A stretch of 50,503 bases of DNA, taken from contig NW_014013573.1 of the NCBI RefSeq assembly GCF_000611645.1, positions 1-50,503 on the forward strand, read 5' to 3'. Made by a program: the position numbers and the translations under genes. This DNA is from Monoraphidium neglectum (Eukaryota; Chlorophyta; Chlorophyceae; Sphaeropleales; Selenastraceae). Shown here one piece after another: positions 34,070-45,900 of this stretch (position 1 is the first letter of the stretch; each line of letters starts with the position of its first letter). Below the pieces are notes generated by a model. The model searched no databases and was not told the origin of the DNA. It saw nothing but the letters and a program-made list of their open reading frames with translations.

Positions 34070-36214
34070 ATGGTGAGCAATGACCATATGAAACTGCCTA
34101 ACCGGTTCGCTCAAAGCTGTAGATCGTGACATTGCGTCGGTGCTGCAGCCGTCTCGCGCGCCCCCCGGCCTGTTGAACCATGCGCGCCGTCGATGCATGT
34201 ATGCCACCACGGCGTTTGGGCCATTCCGCAGGGGCGCAAAGGCATGAAAGGGTTTGTGAAGTCGGCAGCCAAGCGGCCAGGACCTGATGAGGAGGAGGAG
34301 GAGCCGCAGCAAAAGGAGCCAGAGACCGAGCGTCCTCAGCAACAGAAAGTCGCCCAGCCAAAGCAGCTGGCCAAGGTGGCGCCCAGCAAGCCTGCAGCTG
34401 CCAAGCAAGAGGGGGTCGCAAGCGATGGTGGTGGCAGTGGCAGTGATGATGGCGAGGGTGAAGACGGCCAGCAGACGCGTAACCACATCCTGCAGCGCCA
34501 CAAGCGGGTGCGAGACAAGCCAAAGCGCCGCGGTGTACTTTTGTCTGCAGTGCTCGTCCTGTCCTCGCGCTTCAGCCTGAAGCTTGGCAGCAGCACCTCC
34601 ATGTCATCACCACCACCCCATCATCTGCGCATCGCATGGTACCCTTCACGGCCATGGCACCCAAAACACCACACACCGCAGGAAATGCTGGCCCATAAGA
34701 AGGCGCTGCAGCGGTCCGGCAAAAAGTCCAAGGACGAGGTCACACGCCTCACAGCCGATATTGAGAAGCGCCATGCGCAGGAGCTGGCAGCTTTCGACGC
34801 AGCGGGCAGCGGTGGCAGCAGCAGCGCAGCGGCGGCAAACGGCGGGGGGGCGGGAGGGGCGGCAGATGCGAGTAGCGGTCCTAGGGGTGGGGCAGCTGCG
34901 CCACCAGGCGCTGGCGAGGCTGTTACTGGTGGTGGTGCGGAGCCTCTGAGCAAGTACCTCAAGGGCCTCACCATTGACAGCGCTGAAGCGGCAGCACAGG
35001 CCAGGGTAGGGTGACGGTCGGGCGACAGGGGGCTGGCTGGCGCCCCGCCACCGCTGTTCGCGTTCGCTACGACGGAGCAGCAGGGGGCATATGCCTTGAG
35101 CTATGCTCACTTGCCCTTGAGCGCGTATCTTCCGCATGCCTGGAGGCCTTGCAGGCGGGTTGCTACGGCCTCGTTCCATTTGTAATGGCTTGCGATCTCA
35201 GCGCTCCTGCTTCCCCCCCCACCACCACCACCCCACCCACAAACACTCCATCAGCGCCCCAGCAAGGCCCAGAAGCGCCGCGAGAAGCATGCGGCAAAGG
35301 ACGCGGAGCGCGAGGCGCGCGTTGCTGCGGAGAAAGAGGCCTTGGGTACACCCGAGCGGCTGGCTGAGGAGGCGGCGCTCAAGGCCGTGCTGGCCCCCTT
35401 GGGGCTGGGCATCAAGGAGATCCGGGTGGGTGGCTGCCGGGCGCGCTGAAATGGCTGTGGACCAGTCAGTACTGTTACGCCGAGGTGCTGCCGAGGGATC
35501 TAAGTTGTTAGTGTGCTTTTGGGTGCGGCGCGATAGGAGTTGCTGGGGACAGTGCTCATAGGCGCATGCTGCGTGCTGTGATGGCGACAATACGGCGTTG
35601 CTCCCTTACCTCCCGGGGCTGCCATGGATCTCTTGCTAATTGGCACCTCTCGCGTGCAGGCGGACGGCCACTGCATGTACCGCTCAGTGGAGGACCAGCT
35701 CAGGGCCACTGCCCGCGCCGCCAAGGCCAAGGCGGCCGCTGGGGTGGAGGGCCGCAGCGTCAACGTGGGAGAGCACGGTGACGGGGACGAGGGCGAGGGG
35801 GAGGGGGAGGAGGAGGAGGAGGTGCCGGATTACCAGGAGCTGCGGGAGCTGGCGGCGGAGCACCTGCGCTCGCACCGGGGGGAGTTCGCGCCCTACCTGG
35901 TACCTGAGGACGAGGGAGAGGACCCTGAGGCCTACTTTGAACGCTACTGCGACGCTGTTGAGACCACCGCCACATGGGGCGGCCACGTTGAGCTGCAGGC
36001 GCTGTCAGGGGCGCTTGGGCGGCGCATCACAGTGTTCGCCGTGGGCATGCAGCCGCAGGTGCTGGGGGAGGGGAAGGGCGCAGACGAGGGTCTCACGCTG
36101 TGCTTCCTGCGGCATGCGTACGGCCTGGGGGAGCATTACAACTCCACCAAGAAGCTGCTGTTCGCACCAGAGGAGGTTGTCGCCGAGGTTGCTGCAGGCG
36201 GCGACGATAAGTGA
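34070..36214 (+). CDS. OTU-domain deubiquitinase, OTUD6 type
   Basis: OTUD6-like enzymes are cysteine proteases that remove ubiquitin and have been linked to translation. Exons 34232-34507, 34682-35005, 35255-35425 and 35660-36214 join in phase. A first exon consisting only of ATG (34070-34072, followed by donor GTGAGC) would give 442 residues starting MGRKGMKGFVK. Family landmarks are a basic coiled-coil N-half (HILQRHKR, EMLAHKKALQRSGKK), SKAQKRREK before the catalytic domain, ADGHCMYRSVEDQL with the catalytic Cys and nearby Asp, TTATWGGHVELQALS, and RHAYGLGEHYNS with the catalytic His. An acidic Gly/Glu insert (35763-35822) lengthens the first catalytic loop. If the ATG-only exon is wrong, the internal Met at 34244 is the likely start. 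Shares its upstream region with the NYN gene. Confidence 0.88.
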
Positions 36215-36597
36215 CTGGCCACGCCGCGAGCAAGGTGTGCGTTGTAACATGCATTTTATGGACCAGATTACTTTCTTCACCTATTGAGCAGCATGGGTGG
36301 TCAGTTGCCTGCTTCATGGTGCTGCATAATTTGTCAGTTGCCTGCAAACCGCGACGGCCGGCCAGTCGCAACCAGGCGAACCTTGGGCAGTATGTTTCCA
36401 ACGCACATTTTTTCAAAAACCATTTCGGGACATGTTTATTAATGCGCTGCTGCGAGATCCTCGGCGGAAGCAACCTCGTAACTTATTGTCCAGCATTTGG
36501 TCGAGCATCGGCATCCCTCATTGCGACTTGTGTTGTGTATCAGTTGGTCGTCAGGGCACTGCTGTACCCTTGACGGGTGCCAGTCAGCCTGAGGCAA
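36215..36597. other. OTU-gene 3' region and lactone-oxidase upstream region
   Basis: No gene is supported. TGTAA at 36243-36247, 29 bases past the OTU stop, is a good poly(A) signal for that gene. The rest presumably holds the promoter of the lactone oxidase. Confidence 0.5.
36243..36247 (+). terminator. UGUAA poly(A) signal of the OTU gene
   Basis: TGTAA follows the OTU stop codon by 29 bases, a spacing typical of compact algal 3' untranslated regions. Confidence 0.65.
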
Positions 36598-39500
36598 ATG
36601 GCTGCAATCAGCGCTCCAGGGGTGTTGGGGGCGCTTTTCACGTTGGTCTCGGCACTGTGGACCGGGGTCGGTGCGTCCGTTCTGCTTGGCAAGGACCTGA
36701 CCAACTTTCAACAGGTAACAAGAGGAACAACGCGTGGTTAGGCCCTCACAGCCGCCTTGGACGATTGGGTGTGTGACAAAGGCAGCCCACCTTTGCTTGG
36801 ACCCACTGGTGGGGCCACAAGCGTCACAGAGATGGCTTCACAGTCCATCTTCCCTACTGCCCTTGTCCAATTCAGGAGCTGGGTTGCGACAACAACACTG
36901 TGCTCATTGTCAGGTGAAGGATGGGTGTCTTGCTGTTGGTTGGTCACTACCTGCCTCTCTAGTTGCATTGCGCATTTGAGATCCCTGTGAACACGGCCTC
37001 ACGGTTGCAGGCCCAGGCACGTGCAAGACATCCAGCACGCTGTTGCAATTCATGACGCTGTTATGGCGTCGGGTGAGCTGGTGGTGCTGGGCGGCATACG
37101 CTGATGCAAAGGGGCTGCTGGTAATTGTGTCGGGCAACTACCTGCTCAGCCAGGGTGAATTGATCGATCGGGAGTCTGTTGAAACGCAATTATCGGCGGT
37201 GGCCATATAAAGGGCCCGGCCACCTGGCCATTCACGCAAATCATAGCCACCACAATGCCCGTCATCCCCGTTGCAGGCGCTGGCCACAGCTGGAACCAAC
37301 CATTTTTCTGCGCTAGCCAGCCGCCGCTCGTAGCTGCTCTAAACTCCTCAGGCGACAGAGTCGCCCCATCGCGCCTGGTTGACGCCAATGCCACTTTCTC
37401 ACCCACCATGCGACGGCATGGGACGGCAGCCAACATTGCCCTGACCACAATGCGGCCCCTGGCAATCGATGTCAACACCACTGATGAGTCGGTCTGGGTG
37501 GATGCTGCTGTCATCACGTGGGACCTGTTGCAGGTTGGTCTGTTGGACTTTATACTGGGCGCGTAATCATCGGGACCCCTGCGTCTGTTGTGTCACACAA
37601 CAGACGCACGGGTGGGTGTGCGAACCCACGTGCAAACACACCGTGGGTTCGCACACCATGCCCACCAGTGCGCGCGGCCCCCTTCAGGATGCAACAATAG
37701 TATGGGCTTGAGCACCCTGGCTTCCTCAAACACACACCCACGTATACACATACAACAACTACTACTAACATCCACATGTATACATGCACACATATGCACA
37801 TGTGCATACCTCAACTTTATGCATACTTGAACAGTCAACCCCTGACATGCATGCGTGCGCACCTCAGAGCCAATAATCGTATCCCTACCTTGCATGTCAC
37901 CGCTCAACCGCCCTGCTGCAGTACTTGGCCAACTATGTGACCAAGGACGCCCCGGCAGGCTGGACGCTGCCAGCTTTTCCTTGGTTTGTCTTTCAAAGCA
38001 TTGTTGGTGCCATTGCGACTGGCACTCACGGCAGCAGCATGTCCTGGGGGTCGCTCTCCAGCAACAGGCAGCTGCTGGCCCTGGACGTCGTGCTGGCAGA
38101 CGGCAGCCTGCGGCGCTTCACACCCGAAAAGGACCCTTTCCTCTTCAGGGTGAGTGAAAGGCAACATCGCGTTGCGCAGTCTGGTCAGAAGCCTGGCAAT
38201 CGTTGCAACTAGAAGTCATGGCTGATTCACCCGTTCCAACCCTGCGTGGGAGATTGCACCACAGCTGCCTCCCCAGACCCCAACCACCCCTGTACTGTGT
38301 GAGGGATCGCCCCCTGAGAGACCTGCATCACCTTGATGTTCTCTCCTGCCAACCACCAGGCGCTGCGCTTGTCGGTGGGCAAGCTCGGAGTCATCACCCG
38401 TGCCAAGCTGCGCATTGTCAGGGAGGTACCTGTGCGTCGTGAGCTGGTGCGTCTGGCACCACCTGCCTTTCTCGCCGAAATGACGGAGCTGCAAGAGGCA
38501 GCGCGCGCCCTGCAGGAGCAGCGGCCTGGGGCAGCGCTGCCCTCCTGGGCCAACGAGACCGAGTGGTTCTGGATTCCTCAGGTGGGCCTGTATGTGGTGA
38601 GAGGCGGTGCACTGGGGCTGGGCTTCACGATCCATACCTGCGGAGCACCATGTGGAGTGGAGCTCAAGTTATGCGAGGAACATGGTTCTGCGTGCCTTGT
38701 TGGTTCATCTGATCACAGGCAGACCCTGTTGTGTTCCCTGACCCGCACACCGGCTACCCACCGACTCTCCCCTTTGCGCCCGCCTGTCGCTTTGCAGAAG
38801 TACGAGTTCATGAGGGTGAGCTTCCAGCGCGCCGACGAATGCAACAGCACCCTGGCCGCCGCGGCAAAGGCGGGCTTTGTACCAGACAACACCACAGTCT
38901 TTGCATCCAAAGGGGAGCTGCTGGCAATGGGAGAGATCCAGCTGCCCGCTGATGCTGTGCTTAATCTCACCAGTGCGCAGCTGACTAGCACCCAGCCGCT
39001 GCCCAAAGAAGGTTTGCCTGAGAGGGCCTCCCAGGTCATCAAGGACGTAATCGCCGTGATCAACGAGCCTGTGCCCAGGGAGGATAACGCTGACCCAGCC
39101 GCAGGCCAGACGTGGCCCGAGCCAACGCACAACCGCCCCTCAGGTGAGCAGGTGATTTTGCAGGGACGCTTGCGACGTGCATTTTCAGTGGCCGTGAACC
39201 ACCAACACCAGACATCACCTGCATCGCAACGACAAGTCAATGTTGGTCTCAAAAGACCTCATCGCTGGCACGCAACGCTGCCCTGGCTCCTGAAATCACA
39301 GCTTTCTACGCGGCAGTCAACATGGCAGAGGTGAGGTTTTGGTGGCGCACAGTGACTTCCAATGTTTTCGTTGACCCACCAGAGCCTGGTTGGCACAACG
39401 GCAACCCGCCAGCAGCCAACGTTGGCAAGAAGTGGGAGTGAAGTAACACAAATGTCAGCTAATGCTGACTCACCCACCTCCTTGCTTGAACATGTAGGGG

Positions 39501-41346
39501 ACCAATGAGGCCAGCCGCATTGGCATTCTGCAAGTGGCTGGCAATGCTACGCTGGAGTCCACGGTGGGCTGGGAGAGGTCATGGTTCAGCGCAGAGCAGG
39601 GCAATACATGCGTGATCGGTACTGCAGAGCAGGCAGATCCCCTAATTTGCTGCAGTCCTGCCTCTCAGTCTCATCACCTGGGCCGCGCTCGCCACCCTTG
39701 CAGGCAGCCTACATCAAGCAGCCCAACACAACACTGGCCCAGCTGCGCCGAATCCTGTACGACCAGTACGAGGTAGGAGGGGCCTGCGCACGAATGAAGG
39801 GCCGGGTGTTGCAACACCGGCTGGCTGTAGTCTAGCCAGAGCTGCAAGGTGGAGCCCGACAAATGTTGCCTGGTTTTTTCAGTGCTCAATGTGCTGCTCA
39901 ACCAATGGCTTGAATCTGCCACCCCACATGCCGTGGCGAGCAACGTTTTTCGAACTCAATCTTTGGCAGGTGTCATTCCCTCTGGCTGTGGCGGGCGACT
40001 GCTTTTCAGCTGTACTAGAGACATCTTATGGCACAGCCCTGACCGGAGAGGACCCCGTGAACAGGTTGGGACCATCACACTAGAGGATTCAAGTAACAGC
40101 TGACAGGCGGGGCAAGGGCAATAGCAAACCAGATATGGAGCCATGCGCCTGCGCTCAACAGAATGACAACTGGTGCGCAATGCTTGCAAGTTAGGGGCGG
40201 CGCCAGCGGGGGGCGCCAGCAGGGGCCGCCAGCAGGGGGGAACAGCTTGTGGCGCCGCGAGGCCCCCACCCTCACGGTGGTTTGTTGGTGTCAAAATCAG
40301 GTGTCAAAATCCAGATTCCCCCTTGCCACAGGACCGCCGACAAAGGCTTCAGAACCGCTCCTTTGATCCGGCTGGTGGGACAGGACGACGGTCTCCTCTC
40401 ATACGTGCACGATGGTCCAAGGTGTGTGAATCAGAAACGTGTGCAGCGCCTGTTCAACAGAATGATCCAGACCGCCCACCTGCATGGGCCGATGGACCCT
40501 TTCATCCACCACCCAACCTCGTGTGAGCGGAGCCACACGGCCCTGGACATCACATGGAACCATCCATTTCCGCAGGGTGTTCATGAATCTTGAAGACTAT
40601 TTGTTTTATAATCAGGGACGCCGCCCCAACCGTCAGTTTCGCGCAGTCATGGCCACCCTCCTCAGCAACCCGCGATGCACCTCCAGGTAGGCGCGGCACA
40701 GGGTGGGCGCATGCAGGGAGTGGGCAAACGCGCACACAGGCAGGCAGTCGAACAATGTGTGCATGTGTGTCCAACGCAGGTGAGGTCGCACGCACTTCAT
40801 CCAGTCTCAAAGTTACCTGTACACTCACCTACAGAGCACGCACCCCCATGCTGTTGGTGGGGTCGCAGGGGTCCTGTGCGCCTGCACTTCGGCAAGGCAG
40901 GGTGGCCTGACCCAGGCTGCTGGCGGGGTGACGAGCAGTACGGCGACAACTGGTGCAGTTTCGGGTAAGCCACGATGATCTTCTGCAGCCTGCTGCCTGC
41001 ACCTGGCAGCCTTGCGCTGGTTCACACAAGCATCTTGGCTGCCCCGGAACCTCGACCCCTGCGGGCCACTTGCACCTGTGACCCGCACGTGAGAGCCGCA
41101 CGTGAGCAGATCACCTCTTGCACCAATCTGCCACCACCACCTCTCAGATGCGCAGTCCGCGAGCTCGACCCCGCCGGCAAGTTCCGCGACAGCGCCCCGG
41201 ACCGCTGGACGTGGGCGGGCGTCGACCTGGAGGGTTGCTGTGGCCCCAACGGGTTCGATACTTCTAAAAAGGGTTGCACCTGCCGCGTGCGCCATTCGCG
41301 CTCAGCCGAGCAGTGCCCGCCGCCGCCCTACTACACAACGCGCTAG
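36598..41346 (+). CDS. FAD-linked sugar-lactone oxidase (gulonolactone/arabinonolactone oxidase family), probably secreted
   Basis: Members oxidise aldonolactones, as in ascorbate-type synthesis, with bound FAD. About fifteen exons (36598-36714, 36876-36913, 37011-37072, 37277-37533, 37922-38149, 38360-38581, 38798-39143, 39212-39330, 39498-39611, 39704-39772, 39883-40064, 40332-40421, 40576-40686, 40869-40964, 41148-41346) give about 749 residues. Visible motifs are RPRHVQDIQHAV, AGHSWN (its His matches the flavin-linking His of gulonolactone oxidase), GAIATGTHGSS in the FAD domain, and the C-terminal LHFGKAGWPDPGCW, variant of the family HWGK. The N-terminus is hydrophobic, several N-glycosylation sequons occur, and the tail is Cys-rich, suggesting the secretory pathway. 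Exon borders between 39330 and 39704 are uncertain and an extra small exon may lie there. The substrate cannot be read from sequence. Confidence 0.82.
37581..37806. repeat. Cluster of perfect inverted repeats in a lactone-oxidase intron
   Basis: Within the intron 37534-37921 there are four palindromic elements. A 13-base arm GCGTCTGTTGTGT (37581-37593) pairs with 37595-37607 across one base. A 16-base arm GGTGTGCGAACCCACG (37615-37630) pairs perfectly with 37642-37657 across 11 bases. Two 12-base palindromes follow, CATGTATACATG (37775-37786) and TGCACATGTGCA (37795-37806). The first two would make stable adjacent hairpins in RNA or single-stranded DNA. Confidence 0.92.
40198..40240. repeat. 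Three short tandem GCCAGC-G-rich copies in an intron
   Basis: CGCCAGC followed by A or G and a G run is repeated three times at about 13-14 base spacing inside the intron 40065-40331. No function is proposed. Confidence 0.7.
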
Positions 41347-41614
41347 GTTGGGGCGTACACGAGGCTGCTCCTGGTGCACAACCAACAGCAGACATCATCA
41401 CACGTACTTGGTTACTGATCTGGCATGAGAACTTTGCGACCGACTTGCAATGCCACTGCTGAACAAAGTGAGGGACACAGAAACCACCGACAGAAGCTAC
41501 TGTGAATGTCATGTGCAGAGCAGCTTGCTGGGGAGGAAGCTCTAAGCTCCTAGCAAGACGCAGTTGGTGGAAGTCGAGCTGTCTAAAGACGACTATCCAG
41601 TAAAGCCAGTTCAG
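41347..41614. other. Convergent intergenic segment
   Basis: The lactone oxidase (+) and DUF1499 gene (-) end toward each other across about 268 bases. I see no gene and no TGTAA on either strand. Confidence 0.5.
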
Positions 41615-42491
41615 CTACATTTCAACCACGTCCAGTCCATTTGCAGCCAAGACCCCCTTGAGGGCGCGCAAGTATGCCACAAGCCGGCCACCGTTGGCGC
41701 CCATGTCACCCTGGCCGATGCGGCTGCGTGACCGGGCGTCCACGCGCGTCCTGCCGCCCTCCACAGAGCGCACCGTCACGACAACGTCGTCTTTGAACTT
41801 CCAAAGCCTGGCTCGGCGTGGACCAGTTGATGCTGCTTCAGGTCTTGAGTGGGGCTTGGGCAGGGGTGCCTAAGCACGTGCAGCACATAGGCGACCCCGA
41901 AGCTGCCCTCTTTCACCTGCATCTAGACCACTGCACACCCAACCACCCGGCCCACCACCCACTGCTGCTCAGCGCCTTTTTCATCAGCAAAGTTACTTAA
42001 CTTAAGGCAAGTTGTAATATCCCCCGCCCCTACCTCGTCACCACAAGAGCCTGCAGGCGCGAGGGTGCCGCCTCTGCCGTGATACGCCAGCCCTGCGCCC
42101 GGGCCGCCTCCAGCGCCGCAGCGTACACTGCTGCCATGTCTGCAGTGGCCACTGTAAGGGGCTCCACGTCTTGGTACAGCAGTTGCAAGGCCTTCACGAG
42201 CTGTGGCCTGCGCGCATGCAGAAGAGTGAGCAGTGACGCATCGTGCGCCTTGCGCACCCGCACGGGCCTACTGGGGCAGCTGCACTGCACCACGCAAGCC
42301 ATTGCCGATGCAAGAGCGTTTACGCCGCGCGTACCCTCCAGGACGGCAGTCCTCCAGAAATTGCGGCAGGTGCGCTCCGGAGTAGGCCGTCGAGACATCA
42401 TGGATCGGAAGCAGCGGCCGCAGCACACGCGCGACGAGGCCCGGCACCATATCCGTTGCCTACAGGAGCTGCACGCGCGTATGGCCGTCAC
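41615..42491 (-). CDS. DUF1499 family protein, probably chloroplast targeted
   Basis: DUF1499 proteins occur in bacteria and plastid-bearing eukaryotes, and their biochemical role is not established. Two exons (42491-42034 and 41807-41615) join in phase to give 216 residues. The family core is clear: VEPLTVATADMAAVYAAALEAA (near residue 105), then ALVVTRLWKFKDDVVVTVR across the splice junction, then VDARSRSRIGQGDMGANGGRL, in which the RSRSRxGxGDxGxN signature matches the family. The first 50 or so residues are rich in Arg, Ser, Cys and Ala and could be a transit peptide. That stretch is less convincing than the core, so the true start might lie in another exon. It is divergent from the Na+/H+ exchanger gene. 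Confidence 0.78.
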
Positions 42492-42926
42492 TATTGTGCC
42501 TATGCCTCAAGGGTGCTTCTACAGGGCCGTGTCTGGAGGGCGCCGGAGCACCACCAGGACGGGGTCGGGCGGGTGCACAACGAGTACAGTAGGCCAGGAA
42601 CGCCCCAGCACTCCGCCACTGCGAGTGCTGCGAGCGCCGCTCAATACCGACCGGTGAGGGGCATCACAAAAGTGTGTGGATTTTTCGACTCCACAAATTA
42701 TATTTGAATACTTGGGATGGGACGTCACATGGGGCAAGCCCAAGAGTGCAAATCAGCAACCCTCGACAAGCCCTAAGCCAATTCGCTTGACGGAGGCGTC
42801 GTTATTCGCAGGCAATGACTTTCTTACGAATTGATTGAATTCAGTGGTTTCAAAAAGTTTTGCGCAGATCACTGCACATGCGCACATGTGAAAGCTCTTA
42901 CCCTGCACAGACCAGTCTGCCACACC
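42492..42926. promoter_or_regulatory. Divergent upstream region of the DUF1499 and exchanger genes
   Basis: About 435 bases between opposed start codons. The middle is AT-rich for this window (around 42680-42715 and 42820-42860), which is compatible with core promoter sequence. No specific element is identified. Confidence 0.4.
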
Positions 42927-45900
42927 ATGCGTCGGCTGGTGATCACAGCCGTGTCATTGCTGGCGCTCGTCACCAGCAGTTGGGCAGCAAGCGCCAGCAC
43001 CGGCGAAAAGCAGCACAGCGCAAGCAGTGGCGACGCCAGCGGGCATGGCGACGGCCATGGTGCCACGAACCACCTTTCTGAGTTGCTGTGCATGAACAGT
43101 ACAGTTGACTACTTCACTCGTGTCGACAATCCATGTGAGCGCTGCACGTAGCAGGGCTGAAGTTGTGTTTTAGCAAGCGCTGGTGACTGTGCTGGCTGGC
43201 AAGGCCTGAGCAACTGGGCAAGCAGACGGCAGAGCAAACGCCCTGCGGAGCAGCAATTACGCACTCCAACGGCCGCATGGGGGGCGCGCAGGCACTAGGC
43301 ATGAGGCACCAGCCAAACGCTAAAGGATGTTGGTTGAAGCCGCGCCGCATATGCGTTGCAGACGCGTACAACTGGTGTATCGTCCCCGAGAGCTCCTACG
43401 ATGTGGTGCTGTTTGGCGGGCTTGCCGTGGTGCTGGCCTGCATGCTTCATGGCAAGCTGGCGTCTCTCATGGTGCTTCTGGCAGGTGGGTGCCCGGGTTA
43501 AGGAGCACCCTGACATGCGACGGTGAATGACGCGCACGACGCCTCAGCCGACAAGAAAGGCGTCGGGCACGCTGACACGCTCCCTAGGCTTCTCCTGGGG
43601 GTTGAGCATGTTCAGGCTGCAGGGCTTAGTCTGGAGGCTGCTGACATCGTGCAGGGGTGCCAGTACAGCCGATGCCTGTGGCTGGCCACGCTGCGGCCCC
43701 GCAACCCCGAGGTCTCCCTCCTTCCCCCAGGCGCTGCACTCGCGGGCTTGGCATGGCCATTCAACCTGCGCCAGCTGGGCAACTCCCTGGCTATCTGGCT
43801 GGGCATCAACCCGTGGCAGCTGTTTTTCTACATCTTCCTGCCCCCACTGCTACTGGATGCCGCCGTGAGGATCGACTGGTACATGTTTCGCAAGGTAGGG
43901 TGGATGCAGAGACGATGTGTTTGGGTGGTGAGGGTGTGTGTCTGGGTGGTGAAGGTTAAAGATGTGCAGGGAAGGTACTGTAGGATGTGCGCAACGCCCT
44001 AGCTGTGTTCGGGGGATGTCCGAAGCAGAAATGTGTCCGGCATGCAGTCGGTTCGGAAGACTTTGGCGTCACCTGTCAGCACGCTCCAGCCCACTGCGCA
44101 AGCCTCATGACACACTCCCCCCCACCCCCCCCCCCTCCATCCGGGACCTCCCGGCCAGGTGATGGTCCAGGTCGTGACGATGGCCTTCCTGGTGGTGGGC
44201 GCGGGCTGCGCGCTGATGGTGCCCATCATGCTCCACCTGCTGCGCCTCAAGGACAGTGGCTGGAACTGGCTGCACGCTTGCATGTTTGGGGCCATCGTGG
44301 CCTCAACCGACGCCGTCGCCATCGTGTCCATCATGAAGACCAGTGAGGGGGGGCTGCGGGGGGCGGCCCGGAGGGGCGGCATGGTCGCTGTGGGGGTCAT
44401 GCAGCAGGAGGGGTTTGTTGGGGGTAGTTTGTCTCTTGTGGGGGGCCACGTTGATCAGGTGCAGGCCACTCTGCGAAAGTGCACGCCATGAACACGGCAA
44501 GTGGCTGGCAGCCTAACCTGTGGCCCGCGTTGACCCCAACCTCAGGCGGTGGCCCCAAGCGCCTGCGCATCATCCTCGAGGGCGAGTCGCTGCTCAATGA
44601 TGCCTCTGGGCTGACCTTGTTTGAAGTCTTCTTCCACCAGGTCAGTCGGACCCCCAGGAATGGCTGGCAGCTGGCGAGGGTTGGCGCAAAGCGCCGCAGA
44701 TTTTTAACACTGTATCAACCTACCGCCTGTATAACCTCCACCAGCGTCCGTCAACGTGTGGCCGTGGACCTAAATCCTGCTGTGTGGCTCCCACCCTCCC
44801 CAGGTCATCTTGTATGCCCAAAACCCTGAGGCTGGCGAGCAGCCTGTGGGGGAGGTGGTGGGCCACGTGGTGCTCATGGTGCTGCAGTTTGGCGTCAGTG
44901 AGTCGCGCTCCTCCTTGGGGGGATGCAGGTTTCGTTCCTCTGTCTGAGCTGCGATGACGGCCATCACCTTCATCCCCTTGTAGGCAAATTTGAGTGTGGG
45001 ACGCACGCCTTTGAAGCTAACCCTGGTAGATCCCGTCGCCCTGACCCCTCCTTCAACCCATCCACCTACCTGCTCCCCGCTTTTCAGTCGGCTTCTTCCT
45101 AGGTTACTTCTTTGGCTGGTTAACGCGCGCCATGCTGCGCGTGATGAGGCGCTTCGGGGCTGGACGCGACCAGGAGGTCGCACTCACGCTCGCCATGGTG
45201 AGGCGCGCAGGCTGCGCTGTGAGTGCATAAAGGGACCTTTCTTAGCACGCGTTCTCTTTGTGTGCTTGGTGTTATGGCCCGGCCATTCTGATGCTGACAC
45301 CTCACCCCACCCACCTGCCCACCCCCACCTCACCCCACTTGCGCACTTCCCGCCAGGCCTACCTGGCATACTGGATCACAGGCAGCCCCTGCAAGGGCTC
45401 AGGTGTGCAACGGCGTGGGGGTACTGTGGCCTGCAGGAGCCACTGATGAATGTTGAGCCCGCAAAGCCGTGGCGGTTGGGATCGCTCACCCTTGCCCTTG
45501 CCCTTACCTGTGCAGGCGTGGTGGCTGTGGCGGTGATGGGCCTCTATGGCGCTGCCAAGAACAAGTGGTGGGCAGGGCCAGCAAGGCTGCATGCAGCAAA
45601 TTGGATGAGCGCCGGGCTTTGCAACACACATTCATGGCGTGGTGTATCAAATGCGGGTGAATATGTATGCTTTTGCTGCGTCTGCAATGCAGCATGCCTC
45701 CCCGAACGCTGGTTGGTTTGACACACTCACTCGCACAGTCGGCATGCGCATGTGTGTGCGAGCATATGCGGCCCCTCTGCCCCCTACCCAACCCCCACTG
45801 CAGGGACATCTCAGTCAAGGCCGAGAGTGAGGGCACCTTTGATGGATTCTGGGAGACCCTGGCCTTCATCGTGAACGCGATGGTCTTTGCCTACGCGGGG

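Noticed and set aside
37581..37657. Bacterial-type terminator or CRISPR-like repeat
   Set aside because: The stems are in a spliced nuclear intron, have no following U run and no repeated spacer structure.
38709..38797. Extra lactone-oxidase exon reading ADPVVFPDPHTGYPP
   Set aside because: It is attractive and begins after a good acceptor, but runs into the next exon in the wrong frame without a donor between them. It was left as intron pending RNA evidence.
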